A DNA stretch of 64,000 nucleotides, from positions 358,720 through 422,719 of the forward strand of contig JAOQAG010000008.1 of the NCBI GenBank assembly GCA_025963715.1, written 5' to 3'. Below are positions 1 to 8,043 of the stretch, piece by piece. Position numbers and translations under genes: made by a program. Numbering within the stretch: the stretch's first letter is position 1; every line of letters begins with the position of its first letter. The notes under the pieces were generated by a model, which saw only the letters and a program-made list of their open reading frames with translations, ran no database searches and was not told where the DNA came from. Source of the stretch: Bacteroidota bacterium. Its GTDB lineage: Bacteria; Bacteroidota; Bacteroidia; 2-12-FULL-35-15.

Positions 1-2
1 TA

Positions 3-311
3 GATTTCTTCGCTCCGGGTGTTGATATTTATTCTACGATTCCAGATAATAAATATACGACCGAATCCGGAACAAGTATGGCATCTCCGGCAACGGCTGG
101 TGTTGCAGCACTGCTGCGCGAATATTTTCCTGATCTGAAAGCTGCAGATGTACGCACCGTATTGATGAAAACGGTGGTTACTTATAAAAAGAAAGTAAAA
201 GTACCGGGCAAGAAAAAAGCGAAGATAAAAATGACGGAGCTTTGCATCACAGCCGGGTTTGTAAATGCGAACAACGCAGTAAAAGAATTATTAGGAATGA
301 ATAAAAAATAA
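3..311 (+). CDS. Subtilisin-family (S8) serine protease, C-terminal fragment
   Basis: The reading frame is open from the window edge, so the N-terminal part of the gene lies outside and only 102 residues are visible. The fragment contains GTSMASPATAGVAALL, the catalytic-serine block of peptidase family S8, preceded by an APGVDIYS segment that is also typical of subtilases just before the active-site serine. A lysine-rich tail follows and no T9SS sorting domain is present after the catalytic domain. Family knowledge says such proteins are usually exported endopeptidases; export cannot be checked because the N-terminus is missing. A strong terminator follows at 354-390. Confidence is high for the family, and substrate is unknown. 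Confidence 0.9.
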   Translation, partial: DFFAPGVDIYSTIPDNKYTTESGTSMASPATAGVAALLREYFPDLKAADVRTVLMKTVVTYKKKVKVPGKKKAKIKMTELCITAGFVNANNAVKELLGMNKK

Positions 312-353
312 AACATTCGACATTAAATAAAAAAAAGCTTAAAATAACGTAAA

Positions 354-390
354 CAAAAGCGCTTCCACAACGGAGGCGCTTTTGTTTTTA
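354..390 (+). terminator. Rho-independent terminator after the S8 protease gene
   Basis: A 13-bp stem (354-366 with 372-384, one G-T pair) closes a 5-base loop and is followed by a T-rich run. It lies 43 bases after the protease stop codon. Confidence 0.85.
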
Positions 391-400
391 TAATACTATT

Positions 401-433
401 AAAAAACCTTCTGACCGAATCAGAAGGTTTTTT
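401..433. terminator. Bidirectional terminator between S8 protease and ssb
   Basis: Perfect 14-bp stem AAAAAACCTTCTGA (401-414) with 420-433 and a 5-base loop. A-tract and T-tract flank the stem, so it can terminate on either strand. It would end the convergent ssb transcript 28 bases after its stop. Confidence 0.8.
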
Positions 434-461
434 TCTCCCGCTTCTCTCCTTCCAAATTTTA

Positions 462-815
462 TTATTCTGCAGCTTCCGCCCTGTTTCCACCCATCATCAA
501 TAACGCATTGATCTGGATCTCGGTGATGTAACGTTTTGTTCCTTCTTTGTCTGTATAATTCCTGTTGATCAGTTTGCCTTCTACGCAGATCTCACTTCCT
601 TTCACCAGGTATTTTTCGATGATACCGGCTGTTTTTCCCCACGCGATCAGGTTATGCCATTGCGTTTCCGTTACTTTTTCACCTTTTGAATTTTTGTACG
701 TTTCATTTGTAGCAATGCTCATCTTCGCGATTTTTTTGCCGTCGTCAAACGTTTTCACCTCAGGATTCATACCCAGATTACCAATCAATTGTACTTTGTT
801 TCGTAATGCGTTCAT
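462..815 (-). CDS. ssb: Single-stranded DNA-binding protein, short form
   Basis: A 117-residue OB-fold protein of the SSB family. It starts MNALRNKVQLIGNLG and has the conserved WHNLIAWGKTAGIIEKYLVKGS core and the EGKLINRNY strand. SSB coats single-stranded DNA as a tetramer during replication and repair. The protein is short: the glycine-rich linker is almost absent and it ends NRAEAAE, without the acidic DDDIPF-like tip that recruits partner proteins in E. coli SSB. It may be a second, specialised SSB copy; the rest of the genome is not visible. The start ATG is followed directly by the conserved domain, so the start is secure. Confidence 0.92.
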   Translation of the reverse strand: MNALRNKVQLIGNLGMNPEVKTFDDGKKIAKMSIATNETYKNSKGEKVTETQWHNLIAWGKTAGIIEKYLVKGSEICVEGKLINRNYTDKEGTKRYITEIQINALLMMGGNRAEAAE

Positions 816-1038
816 ACTTTTATTTTTTTAATGATTAATAATTACGTCAATAAACGCCTTGTTATTTGACGCTGCAAATGTGTATCAAATTTTAACGATC
901 ATCATCCCGTTAAATATTTATATCCTGTTAAATAAACCGTTAAGCATTTACACACGGATAAATGTTCTATATTTATCGCAGCAAGAAAAAATGATTACTA
1001 GGAATAATCATTTCTCTTATAACTTCTTAAATAGTTTT

Positions 1039-1401
1039 ATGAATAAAGAATGCATGGAATGCGGAGAGTCGGTTATTGGGCGAATCGACAAAAAGTATTG
1101 TTCGGAACTCTGCCGGAACACATTTAATAACAAAGAAAATTACACCAACGACCATTATGTGAAAGACATAAACAGGATGCTGCGCAGAAACAGGAAGATC
1201 TTAAAAGAGCTGACTCCCGCGGAAACACTGGAATCTAAAATCTCCAAGATGAAGCTTCTGAAAAAAGGTTTTAACTTTCATTATTACACCAACATTTCCC
1301 GGAATCAAAAAGGTGCGGATTATTTTTTCTGTTACGAATATGGCTATTCGCCATTGGAAAAAGATCTGTACTATATTTTTAAACAGCGCGAAAACGATTA
1401 A
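1039..1401 (+). CDS. Small zinc-ribbon protein of unknown function
   Basis: The start at 1039 gives 120 residues. The open frame extends 60 codons upstream, but that part is hydrophobic, low-complexity translation of AT-rich leader DNA and I take it as non-coding. From 1039 the protein has Cys5-x2-Cys8 and Cys21-x3-Cys25 (MNKECMECG, KKYCSELCRN), a treble-clef or zinc-ribbon pattern. A basic helical region follows (INRMLRRNRKILKEL), then an aromatic C-terminus with FFCYEYGYSPLE. I recall similar short Bacteroidota proteins annotated only as Zn-ribbon or DUF2116-like. Nucleic-acid or protein binding is plausible but not shown. A terminator stem encloses its stop codon. Confidence 0.75.
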   Translation: MNKECMECGESVIGRIDKKYCSELCRNTFNNKENYTNDHYVKDINRMLRRNRKILKELTPAETLESKISKMKLLKKGFNFHYYTNISRNQKGADYFFCYEYGYSPLEKDLYYIFKQREND

Positions 1402-1412
1402 AGATCGTTTTT
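1391..1412 (+). terminator. Terminator hairpin with the stop codon in its loop
   Basis: AAAACGAT (1391-1398) pairs with ATCGTTTT (1404-1411) around a loop TAAAG whose TAA is the stop codon of the zinc-ribbon gene. The stem is short and a T run is part of the right arm, so strength is uncertain. Confidence 0.5.
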
Positions 1413-1494
1413 AATTCTGTTGTTTGAATCCCGTAAACTGCTTTACACAAGCGGCGTGGAATTGCACTGCAACTGCCGGAAAATTTAATTTTAA

Positions 1495-1693
1495 TTGAGT
1501 CTCGGAAAGTTTATACCAAGCTACAGCTATTTTATTGGGAAAAGTTTTAATCACCTCGTCATTGCGAGGGCTTTTCGCCCGAAGCAACCTCATTCTAGAT
1601 TATATACGGGTGTGAGATTGCTTCGGGCGAAAAGCCCTCGCAATGACGTTCTTAAAGTAAATTCTTTTTATGGTACAAAGTTCCGGATACTCA
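1495..1693. mobile_element. MITE-like palindromic element, copy 1
   Basis: The ends are imperfect inverted repeats of about 22 bp: TGAGTCTCGGAAAGTTTATA from 1496 rightward, and TGAGTATCCGGAACTTTGTA read on the minus strand from 1693. The 11-bp sequence TTTAATTTTAA flanks both sides exactly (1484-1494 and 1694-1704), as expected for a target-site duplication. Inside, a 36-nt arm (1557-1592) pairs with 1613-1648 with one mismatch. The inner arm contains TTGCGAGGGCTTTTCGCCCG. A second full copy in inverted orientation is at 43841-44035. No coding capacity is credible. The insertion sits at the stop codon of the SET gene. Confidence 0.75.
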
Positions 1694-1700
1694 TTTAATT

Positions 1701-2138
1701 TTAACTCAAAAACTTCTTCCAGTATTCTTTTCCGTAGCCGCAAAAGATCTCTTCTCCACTGCTGATAGTACGTGTTGCGATCAGGCATACTTTGTCCTGC
1801 TGATCCAACGCAATAATGGAATTGTTCTTCGATCTGTTTTTTTTAAATCCTTCCGCATCATTGGCATATTTGGCAAAGCATTTTACTTCGCGTGAATCCA
1901 TGATCGTTCCATCCGGCATATTGATAAAATAACCATCCGTTTTATTTTTTACCCGGATCGCAGCTTCCCGGTTGGATAAAATCTCTCCTTTAAAAAGTGA
2001 GATCCGCTCATTCTTATAGATCCTGATGGCAGTAAACAAACCCATCCCGGCATTAAGAATGGCGGATGTTTTCAGATATAAATAATCTGATTCCTTTGCA
2101 TCGATCAGATCAGGCATTCCTTCATCCGGCTTGTTCAT
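1701..2138 (-). CDS. SET-domain protein (putative protein lysine methyltransferase)
   Basis: With the ATG at 2138 the protein has 145 residues; a longer frame would need a TTG start at 2168. The SET fold is recognisable: an N-terminal AILNAGMGLFTA block (GxG, SAM-binding side), FAKYANDAEG in the position of the family's substrate and cofactor motif, and the C-terminal GEEIFCGYGKEYW block with the late tyrosine. Family members transfer methyl groups from SAM to lysine; bacterial SET proteins are mostly uncharacterised, so substrate is unknown. No post-SET cysteines are seen. The stop codon lies inside the 11-bp duplication made by the neighbouring MITE-like element. Confidence 0.8.
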   Translation of the reverse strand: MNKPDEGMPDLIDAKESDYLYLKTSAILNAGMGLFTAIRIYKNERISLFKGEILSNREAAIRVKNKTDGYFINMPDGTIMDSREVKCFAKYANDAEGFKKNRSKNNSIIALDQQDKVCLIATRTISSGEEIFCGYGKEYWKKFLS

Positions 2139-2237
2139 GGTTTGTTTTATTTCCTTAAAGATAGACAAAGCGATCCGTAAGGAAAGTATGATCCGCCGGA
2201 ATAGTGTTTTATTAAAAAACGGGGTCCGGGCTTGTTG

Positions 2238-2245
2238 TAATTTTG
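2238..2245 (+). promoter_or_regulatory. Candidate Bacteroidota -7 element for the HD-domain gene
   Basis: TAATTTTG matches TAnnTTTG exactly, 26 bases before the ATG at 2272. No clear -33 TTG is seen at the usual distance. Confidence 0.45.
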
Positions 2246-2271
2246 AGTATATTTAATAACCTTTTTACCAA

Positions 2272-2892
2272 ATGATGCTGCAGCAAACATTTATAACATT
2301 AGCACAACGTTATTCAAGTGATGATCACCTGATCAATGCACTGTGGGAAGAAATTGAAAAAAATTATTCCGGCAAAAAACGTCATTACCACACGCTTGCT
2401 CATCTTGATAATTTAATAAGTCAGCTCAACGAAGTAAAAGCACAGATCAGAGATTGGGATACTGTTTTATTCTCTGTGTTTTATCACGATGTTATTTACA
2501 GCGCTTCCGCGAAGGATAATGAAGAAAAAAGTGCAGCGTTGGCCGAAAAAAGATTAACCTCCCTTTCTTTTCCGGCTGATAAAATAAAAAACTGCACCGC
2601 GCAGATCCTTGCTACAAAAGCGCATACACAAAGCAATGACAATGATATAAATTTATTTACCGATGCGGATCTTTCCGTATTAGGCCAAAGCCGGGAGGTT
2701 TACACCGATTATTTTAAAAATGTGCGAAAAGAATATTCCATTTACCCCGATTTCCTTTACAATCCGGGAAGAAAAAAAGTAGTACAGCATTTTTTAAACA
2801 TGGAGCGCATTTTCAAAACGGATTTTTTCTTTTATAAAATGGAAACGCAGGCCCGGGAAAATTTAGCATACGAACTGAAAGTGCTTTCATAA
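2272..2892 (+). CDS. Predicted metal-dependent HD-superfamily phosphohydrolase
   Basis: A 206-residue soluble protein. It carries the metal-site signature of the HD superfamily: His40/His44 in HYHTLAHL, His72-Asp73 in FYHDVIY, and a later acidic block DADLSVLG near 131-138. The arrangement resembles the COG4339 family of predicted metal-dependent phosphohydrolases, found widely and of unknown substrate. Two ATGs are adjacent (MML); the first is used here. No signal peptide or membrane segment is present. A TAnnTTTG promoter element lies just upstream. The family assignment is firm, while the reaction is an inference from the superfamily. Confidence 0.85.
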   Translation: MMLQQTFITLAQRYSSDDHLINALWEEIEKNYSGKKRHYHTLAHLDNLISQLNEVKAQIRDWDTVLFSVFYHDVIYSASAKDNEEKSAALAEKRLTSLSFPADKIKNCTAQILATKAHTQSNDNDINLFTDADLSVLGQSREVYTDYFKNVRKEYSIYPDFLYNPGRKKVVQHFLNMERIFKTDFFFYKMETQARENLAYELKVLS

Positions 2893-2997
2893 ATTTTCAG
2901 CCAAAACAAACGAGCGGATTCCTGCTGCTTATATAATTTTGCTTTTGCAAAAACCTTTCGTATTTTTAAGCTACTACTTTTAAAACATTCAAAAAAA

Positions 2998-3525
2998 ATG
3001 AAAAATAAAATTATTTTACTGGCATTGGTTTCCTTTTTCTTAATGAATAAATCATTCGGACAATTAATGACAATGGGATTTATAAAAAATTGCATGTCGT
3101 ATGCACGCACTACTGTAACGGATGAATTAAAGAAAAAACAAATTTTCATGATCGACCGGAAAGCGCCAACTCCGAATAAATTATTGCAGGATGCCGTTTA
3201 TTATTCAAATGATAAGGGTGGCGATTCTATAAAAGGCGAGATCCGCGTATTATCGTCTATCATCGGTTCCAAACAAATTACGGAGATCACCTATATTACC
3301 GGGCTTGACAATGATTACTCAAAAAATTACAATGATGTTTACAACCAGATGGTTTCTTTTTTCCATACCGAAAAACCATTTAAAAGCGGGAAATATAAAA
3401 CAGATGTTTTAAAATTTACAAACGATAAAAGCTATTATTATGTGTATAAAAACGGTTCGCGCCCCGTCATCGTTATCTCCAATTATAAAATTGATGACGA
3501 ATATTTTGCAATTCTGCCAAAATGA
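2998..3525 (+). CDS. Secreted protein of unknown function
   Basis: A 175-residue protein with a clear signal peptide (MKNKIILLALVSFFLMNKSFGQ, cleavage after the GQ). I do not recognise the mature part. It is basic in the middle, has no cysteine cluster and no sorting domain, and ends in a beta-rich segment (YYYVYKNGSRPVIVISNYKI). Its TGA stop overlaps the ATG of the next gene in ATGA (3522-3525), so the two are probably translationally coupled and work together in the envelope. Confidence 0.75.
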   Translation: MKNKIILLALVSFFLMNKSFGQLMTMGFIKNCMSYARTTVTDELKKKQIFMIDRKAPTPNKLLQDAVYYSNDKGGDSIKGEIRVLSSIIGSKQITEITYITGLDNDYSKNYNDVYNQMVSFFHTEKPFKSGKYKTDVLKFTNDKSYYYVYKNGSRPVIVISNYKIDDEYFAILPK

Positions 3526-4694
3526 GAAAACTCTTTTTATTGCTTTTTGTATCCTGCAGCTATAATTCCGTTGCCTGCCTGAATATTTTTTATGCGTACG
3601 ACAAAGAAGGTAATCCTACGAAAATGGAAGAACTTCCTGTTTTTCATAAAAATTTCGATAAGGAATCATACGTTGATAAAATAAAGCAGCTCGAAGCCCG
3701 CTTAAAAAAGGATCACAACTACATGTTATTGTCGGATTACAGCGTTTGCCTGATGAAGCTTGGGAAGCCTGCAGAAGCATTACAATTGCTGATCGAAATC
3801 TACAAACATTACCCGAACGATTACAAAATTGCTGCAAACCTGGGTACTGCCTATGAATTAAACGATCAACCCGACAGTGCATTAAAATATATCCGGCGCG
3901 ATATCGGGCTAAATCCAAAAGATCACGATGGCAGCGAATGGATCCATGTAAAAATCCTGGAAGCAGAAGTACAGCTCAAAAAAGATCCTGCTTATTTAAC
4001 AACTCACAACGTACTCCAGCTTACCGAAAAGCAAAAAAAAGATAGCATGGTCTGTGTTCAGCTGAATATTCAACTGTATGAGCGCGTTCCGTTTACACCC
4101 GGCCCCAATGCATTGATGGCAAGCTTGTTTACCGATTTTGGGGATCTTTCGGCAAATACAATATCTGTGGAATATGCACGCGCATATTACCTAACGGCAA
4201 AGGAATATTATGGCGACAAATCAACTGCCTTGGATGAAAAAATAAAAGCAATGGTCGCGCTTATTAATAAATACAACTCAAAAAAATTACCTCCTCCCGA
4301 TCCACATGAAGAATACGGAACGATGAATCCGCTTGGATATGTAGGCTATAAGCAGCTTCTGGTCAATTATGATCCGTACAAATACCAGGTCAACTGGTCA
4401 AAAATAAATACCGGTGTTCCGGCATTATTAAAACTAGTTGATTTTACAAAATCCGCAACCGAAGTAAAAACAATTGCTGTGCACTCAGCTCAACCAACGG
4501 ATTCATTAAAATTAATCCCGGAAGTAACAGATACGGCAACATCTGCCAGGCCAGTTGAAAACATAGTAAAATCAAGCAATACAAACGCAGCAGCTCCAAC
4601 AGCAAACAATACATTCATCTATATTTTGATTGCGGGAATTGTGTTTGTAACGGGAATATTCTTTGGATGGAGGAAATTAAAAAAGAATAATTAG
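3522..4694 (+). CDS. Secreted TPR protein with C-terminal membrane anchor
   Basis: A 390-residue protein with an N-terminal signal sequence (MRKLFLLLFVSCSYNSVAC), then helical tetratricopeptide-like repeats at about 60-150 (ALQLLIEIYKHYPNDYKIAA, ALKYIRRDIGLNPKDHDGSE). The block GSEWIHVKILEAEVQLKKDP recurs in a family of uncharacterised Bacteroidota TPR proteins that I recall. A Thr/Ala-rich stretch precedes one C-terminal transmembrane helix (FIYILIAGIVFVTGIFFGW) and a basic tail, giving an exported domain tethered to the inner membrane. It overlaps the preceding secreted-protein gene by 4 bases. TPR domains usually mediate protein contacts; the partner is unknown but the upstream gene is the obvious candidate. 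Confidence 0.8.
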   Translation: MRKLFLLLFVSCSYNSVACLNIFYAYDKEGNPTKMEELPVFHKNFDKESYVDKIKQLEARLKKDHNYMLLSDYSVCLMKLGKPAEALQLLIEIYKHYPNDYKIAANLGTAYELNDQPDSALKYIRRDIGLNPKDHDGSEWIHVKILEAEVQLKKDPAYLTTHNVLQLTEKQKKDSMVCVQLNIQLYERVPFTPGPNALMASLFTDFGDLSANTISVEYARAYYLTAKEYYGDKSTALDEKIKAMVALINKYNSKKLPPPDPHEEYGTMNPLGYVGYKQLLVNYDPYKYQVNWSKINTGVPALLKLVDFTKSATEVKTIAVHSAQPTDSLKLIPEVTDTATSARPVENIVKSSNTNAAAPTANNTFIYILIAGIVFVTGIFFGWRKLKKNN

Positions 4695-4715
4695 TTTTTT
4701 TAGCATGCCATTTTT

Positions 4716-4832
4716 GCCACAGATTCACAGATTAAAAAAGGCAAAAAGGAATTACGTGGATTGTAAAAAATCGCAGAGCGATTTTCATCTGTGTGCATTA
4801 AATTGAAATTAAAAAATCTGTGAATCTGTGGC
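4716..4832. repeat. 117-bp palindromic element with GCCACAGATTCACAGATT ends, copy A
   Basis: The two ends are 18-bp perfect inverted repeats GCCACAGATTCACAGATT. The interior holds a small hairpin (AAAATCGC-AGA-GCGATTTT). A second copy with the same ends and an equivalent inner hairpin is at 42634-42748. No gene lies inside. Confidence 0.75.
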
Positions 4833-4860
4833 TCTCCTGCATCGTTTCTGCAAAACAAAA

Positions 4861-4891
4861 ACCCCTGTCAGGTTTGAAACCTGACAGGGGT
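4861..4891. repeat. Perfect 15-bp palindrome (ACCCCTGTCAGGTTT), terminator-like
   Basis: 4861-4875 pairs with 4877-4891. A related palindrome built on CCCTGTCAGGG lies at 48622-48650, so this is a dispersed repeat. It may also terminate convergent transcription between the TPR gene and accC. Confidence 0.6.
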
Positions 4892-4955
4892 ATAAAATAA
4901 CACACAGCACAACACACAGATTGGTATATTAGTACCGATTCGTATTTAGTAGATT

Positions 4956-6296
4956 TTACTCCGTAAGATCAAAATCTTCCAAAAATTTCGTTGTATAATC
5001 ACCTTTGATAAAATTCTCATCCTTCATTAATTTCAGGTGAAACGGGATCGTGGTTTTTACACCTTCAATTACGTACTCGCTCAAAGCACGATACATTTTT
5101 GCGATCGCTTCTTCGCGTGTTTGCGCTACCGTAATTAATTTAGCAATCATACTATCATAATTCGGCGGAATCGTGTAACCAGCATAGATGTGAGAATCCA
5201 CACGCACGCCATGTCCGCCCGGTGTATGCAATACTGTAATTTTGCCCGGTGACGGACGGAAATTATTGAATGGATCTTCCGCATTGATGCGGCATTCGAT
5301 CGCATGCAATTGCGGAAAATAATTTTTTCCGGAAATCGGCACACCTGCCGCTACCAATATTTGCTCACGGATCAGGTCATAATCGATCACCTCTTCCGTG
5401 ATCGGATGTTCCACCTGGATCCGCGTATTCATTTCCATGAAATAAAAATTGCGGTGCTTGTCAACCAAAAATTCTACCGTTCCCACACCTTCATATCTTA
5501 CAGCCAATGCCGCTTTGATCGCAGCAGCGCCCATACGTTCGCGCAATTCATCCGTCATAAACGGAGAAGGCGTTTCTTCCGCCAGTTTTTGATGGCGGCG
5601 CTGGATCGAACAATCTCTTTCTGATAAATGGCAGGCTTTTCCGTATTGATCGCCTACCACCTGAATTTCAATATGACGTGGCTCTTCAATGTATTTTTCC
5701 ATATACATAGCACCATTCCCAAATGCAGCTTCCGCTTCTTTGCTCGCCGATTCGTAATTTGCTTTCATCTCCTCCTCTTTCCAGATGATGCGCATTCCGC
5801 GGCCACCACCACCGGCAGTTGCTTTAATAATTACAGGATACCCTACTTTCGGTGCCAGCTCAATTGCTTGTTCTGCACTTTCCAGTAATCCTTCCGATCC
5901 CGGTACACAAGGAACTCCGGCGGCAATCATGGTTGCTTTCGCAGATGATTTATCGCCCATGGAATTGATCATCTCGGGCGAAGCACCGATGAATTTAATA
6001 TTGTGTTCCTGGCAAATTTTTGAAAATTTAGCATTTTCCGATAAAAATCCGTAACCCGGATGGATCGCATCCGCATTGGTAATTTCGGCAGCTGAAATAA
6101 TATTCGGAATATTCAAATACGAATCTTTGCTTGGCGGTGGCCCGATACACACGGCTTCGTCAGCAAATTTAACGTGTAAGGAATCTTTATCAGCAGTTGA
6201 ATATACAGCCACCGTTTTGATTCCCATTTCTTTACAGGTACGAATAATGCGCAATGCAATCTCGCCTCTGTTTGCTATCAGTATTTTTTTGAACAT
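4956..6296 (-). CDS. accC: Acetyl-CoA carboxylase, biotin carboxylase subunit
   Basis: A 446-residue ATP-grasp enzyme, the standard length for AccC. It carboxylates the biotin on BCCP using ATP and bicarbonate, the first half-reaction of malonyl-CoA synthesis for fatty acids. Visible motifs are the N-terminal [14 protein letters not shown], the glycine-rich ATP loop GGGGRGM at about 162-168, [12 protein letters not shown] at 226-237, and the catalytic [12 protein letters not shown] at 287-298. It lies 93 bases downstream of accB on the same strand, separated by TTCAAAG-type repeats. The carboxyltransferase subunits are not in this window. Nothing unusual is seen. Confidence 0.97.
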   Translation of the reverse strand: MFKKILIANRGEIALRIIRTCKEMGIKTVAVYSTADKDSLHVKFADEAVCIGPPPSKDSYLNIPNIISAAEITNADAIHPGYGFLSENAKFSKICQEHNIKFIGASPEMINSMGDKSSAKATMIAAGVPCVPGSEGLLESAEQAIELAPKVGYPVIIKATAGGGGRGMRIIWKEEEMKANYESASKEAEAAFGNGAMYMEKYIEEPRHIEIQVVGDQYGKACHLSERDCSIQRRHQKLAEETPSPFMTDELRERMGAAAIKAALAVRYEGVGTVEFLVDKHRNFYFMEMNTRIQVEHPITEEVIDYDLIREQILVAAGVPISGKNYFPQLHAIECRINAEDPFNNFRPSPGKITVLHTPGGHGVRVDSHIYAGYTIPPNYDSMIAKLITVAQTREEAIAKMYRALSEYVIEGVKTTIPFHLKLMKDENFIKGDYTTKFLEDFDLTE

Positions 6297-6305
6297 ATTT
6301 TAAAT

Positions 6306-6386
6306 GAGTTTAAAGTTCAAAAGTTCAAAGTTCAAAGTTCTGCTTTAATACACACAGAAACTTTGAACCTTGAACTTTAAACTATT
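6306..6386. repeat. TTCAAAG tandem and inverted repeat between accB and accC
   Basis: Short direct copies of AAAGTTC (6311-6340) are followed by a reverse-complementary stretch (6359-6383), giving an imperfect stem. A related run of AGTTCAAAG units occurs at 6906-6940 upstream of accB. Simple-sequence-like and non-coding. Confidence 0.6.
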
Positions 6387-6389
6387 TAA

Positions 6390-6872
6390 TTAAGAAGGAT
6401 CTACTAGAAATAAAGGTTGATCGTACTCCACCGGAGTTGCATCATTTACCAATACTTTAACGATTTTTCCTTTGATATCCGATTCAATTTCATTGAACAG
6501 TTTCATCGCTTCGATGATACATACCGGTTTTCCTTCGGAGATCTCATCACCAACACTTACAAACGCTGGTTTGTCAGGAGAAGAAGAACGATAGAATGTT
6601 CCGATCATCGGCGATTTGATGGTTACATATTTTGCATCATCATTTGCTGCCGGTGCTTTCACGTCAGGGGCTTTTGTATCTGCAGCCGGTGCTGATTGTT
6701 GAACCGGCGCCGACATTTGTTGTGCAGGAGCAGATGTTTGAACATATATCTGTTCTTTTTTTCCTGCGGGAGTTTTAATAACAATTTTTACATCTTTGGT
6801 TTCCAGCTCTACCTCGCTTACGCCTGATTTTGCTACAAACTTTATTAAATCTTGAATTTCGTTCAGTTTCAT
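6390..6872 (-). CDS. accB: Biotin carboxyl carrier protein of acetyl-CoA carboxylase
   Basis: A 160-residue BCCP, usual size. The N-terminal helix pair (about 1-30) is followed by an Ala/Pro/Gln-rich linker (about 45-78). The C-terminal biotinyl domain has the acceptor lysine Lys124 in EAMKLFNEI. It carries carboxybiotin between AccC and the carboxyltransferase. Its position directly upstream of accC on the same strand is the classic accBC arrangement. The start ATG is followed by a typical KLNEIQDLIKF N-terminus, so it is reliable. Confidence 0.97.
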   Translation of the reverse strand: MKLNEIQDLIKFVAKSGVSEVELETKDVKIVIKTPAGKKEQIYVQTSAPAQQMSAPVQQSAPAADTKAPDVKAPAANDDAKYVTIKSPMIGTFYRSSSPDKPAFVSVGDEISEGKPVCIIEAMKLFNEIESDIKGKIVKVLVNDATPVEYDQPLFLVDPS

Positions 6873-7044
6873 TGTTGTAATTATTAAAATTAATACTCCG
6901 TTATTAGTTCAAAGTTCAAAAGTTCAAAGTTCAAAGTTGATACTAATAAACCCTTTTCAACTATTTTAATCTTTGTTCTTATTTTAATTTTTTTGTCCGA
7001 TCGTTTTTGATACCCGGTAAATCCTAAATCCTTATTCCAAAATC

Positions 7045-8043
7045 CTACTTAGTATCGTACGCCCATTTCAAATATACGCTTCCCCAGGTAAAGCCTGCAC
7101 CAAATGTGGAAATAATAATATTATCTCCTTTTTTCATTTGTTTTTCGTAATCCCACAAACACAACGGAATTGTTCCACCGGTGGTATTACCATATTTCTG
7201 AATATTCAGCATTACCTTCGCGGATGATAATCCCATGCGCTCAGCCGTAGCATCAATAATGCGTTTGTTTGCCTGATGTGGCACCAGCCATGCTACATCA
7301 TCGGATTTTAATCCGTTACGTTCCATGATCTGCGCCGATACATCCGCCATACCAACAACGGCGCGCTTAAATACCGGCTGTCCGTCCTGGAATACAAAAT
7401 GTTCGCGTGCATCCACCGTTTCATGGGATGGTGGTTTTACCGATCCGCCTGCTTTCTGGTGTAGGTACTGACGGCCGGAGCCATCTGATTTTAAGATCGA
7501 ATCCTGGATCCCAAATCCTTCTGTATTTGCTTCTAATAAAACCGCTCCTGCTCCGTCACCAAAAATGATGCAGGTGGAACGATCCGTATAATCAAGGATT
7601 GCCGACATTTTATCGGCACCCACTACTACTACTTTTTTATATTTTCCAGTTTCAATAAATTGTGCACCGGTAGAAAGCCCGTATACAAAACCAGAGCAAG
7701 CTGCTGACAAATCAAATCCCCATGCATTGGTTGCTCCAATTTTATCGCAGATGACATTGGCAGTGGAAGGAAAAACAAAATCCGGTGTTACCGTTCCAAC
7801 AATGATCAGGTCGATGTCCAACGCAGTAATTCCGCGCTTTTGCATTAACAATTCAATTGCTTTCACGCACATATCGGAAGTGCCTAAGCCTTCTCCTTTT
7901 AAGATCCTGCGTTCTTTGATCCCCGTGCGGGTTTCGATCCACTCGGAAGTAGTTGGAACTAATTTTTCCAATTCCGCATTGGTCAAAATATAATCGGGAA
8001 CATATCCGCCAACAGCAGTAATAGCAGCAGTAACTTTCGTCAT
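7045..8043 (-). CDS. fabH: 3-oxoacyl-[acyl-carrier-protein] synthase III
   Basis: A 332-residue thiolase-fold enzyme that condenses acetyl-CoA (or branched acyl-CoA) with malonyl-ACP to start fatty-acid chains. The catalytic triad is visible: Cys116 in AACSGF, His256 in PHQANKRI and Asn286 in YGNTTGG. GDGAGAVLLE is also present. The start codon overlaps the plsX stop by one base (TAATG), implying coupled translation. The gap to accB (172 bases) contains only TTCAAAG-type repeat sequence and no gene. Substrate preference cannot be read from the sequence. Confidence 0.96.
   Translation of the reverse strand: MTKVTAAITAVGGYVPDYILTNAELEKLVPTTSEWIETRTGIKERRILKGEGLGTSDMCVKAIELLMQKRGITALDIDLIIVGTVTPDFVFPSTANVICDKIGATNAWGFDLSAACSGFVYGLSTGAQFIETGKYKKVVVVGADKMSAILDYTDRSTCIIFGDGAGAVLLEANTEGFGIQDSILKSDGSGRQYLHQKAGGSVKPPSHETVDAREHFVFQDGQPVFKRAVVGMADVSAQIMERNGLKSDDVAWLVPHQANKRIIDATAERMGLSSAKVMLNIQKYGNTTGGTIPLCLWDYEKQMKKGDNIIISTFGAGFTWGSVYLKWAYDTK

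Noticed and set aside
859..1038. N-terminal extension of the zinc-ribbon frame
   Set aside because: AT-rich leader translation with no conserved features; the cysteine pattern starts right after the ATG at 1039.
1411..1788. Three short open frames (1411-1593, 1495-1698, 1600-1788) over MITE copy 1
   Set aside because: They run through palindromic arms and share LLRAKSPRND- or ARAFRPKQ-type translations because the arms are inverted copies.
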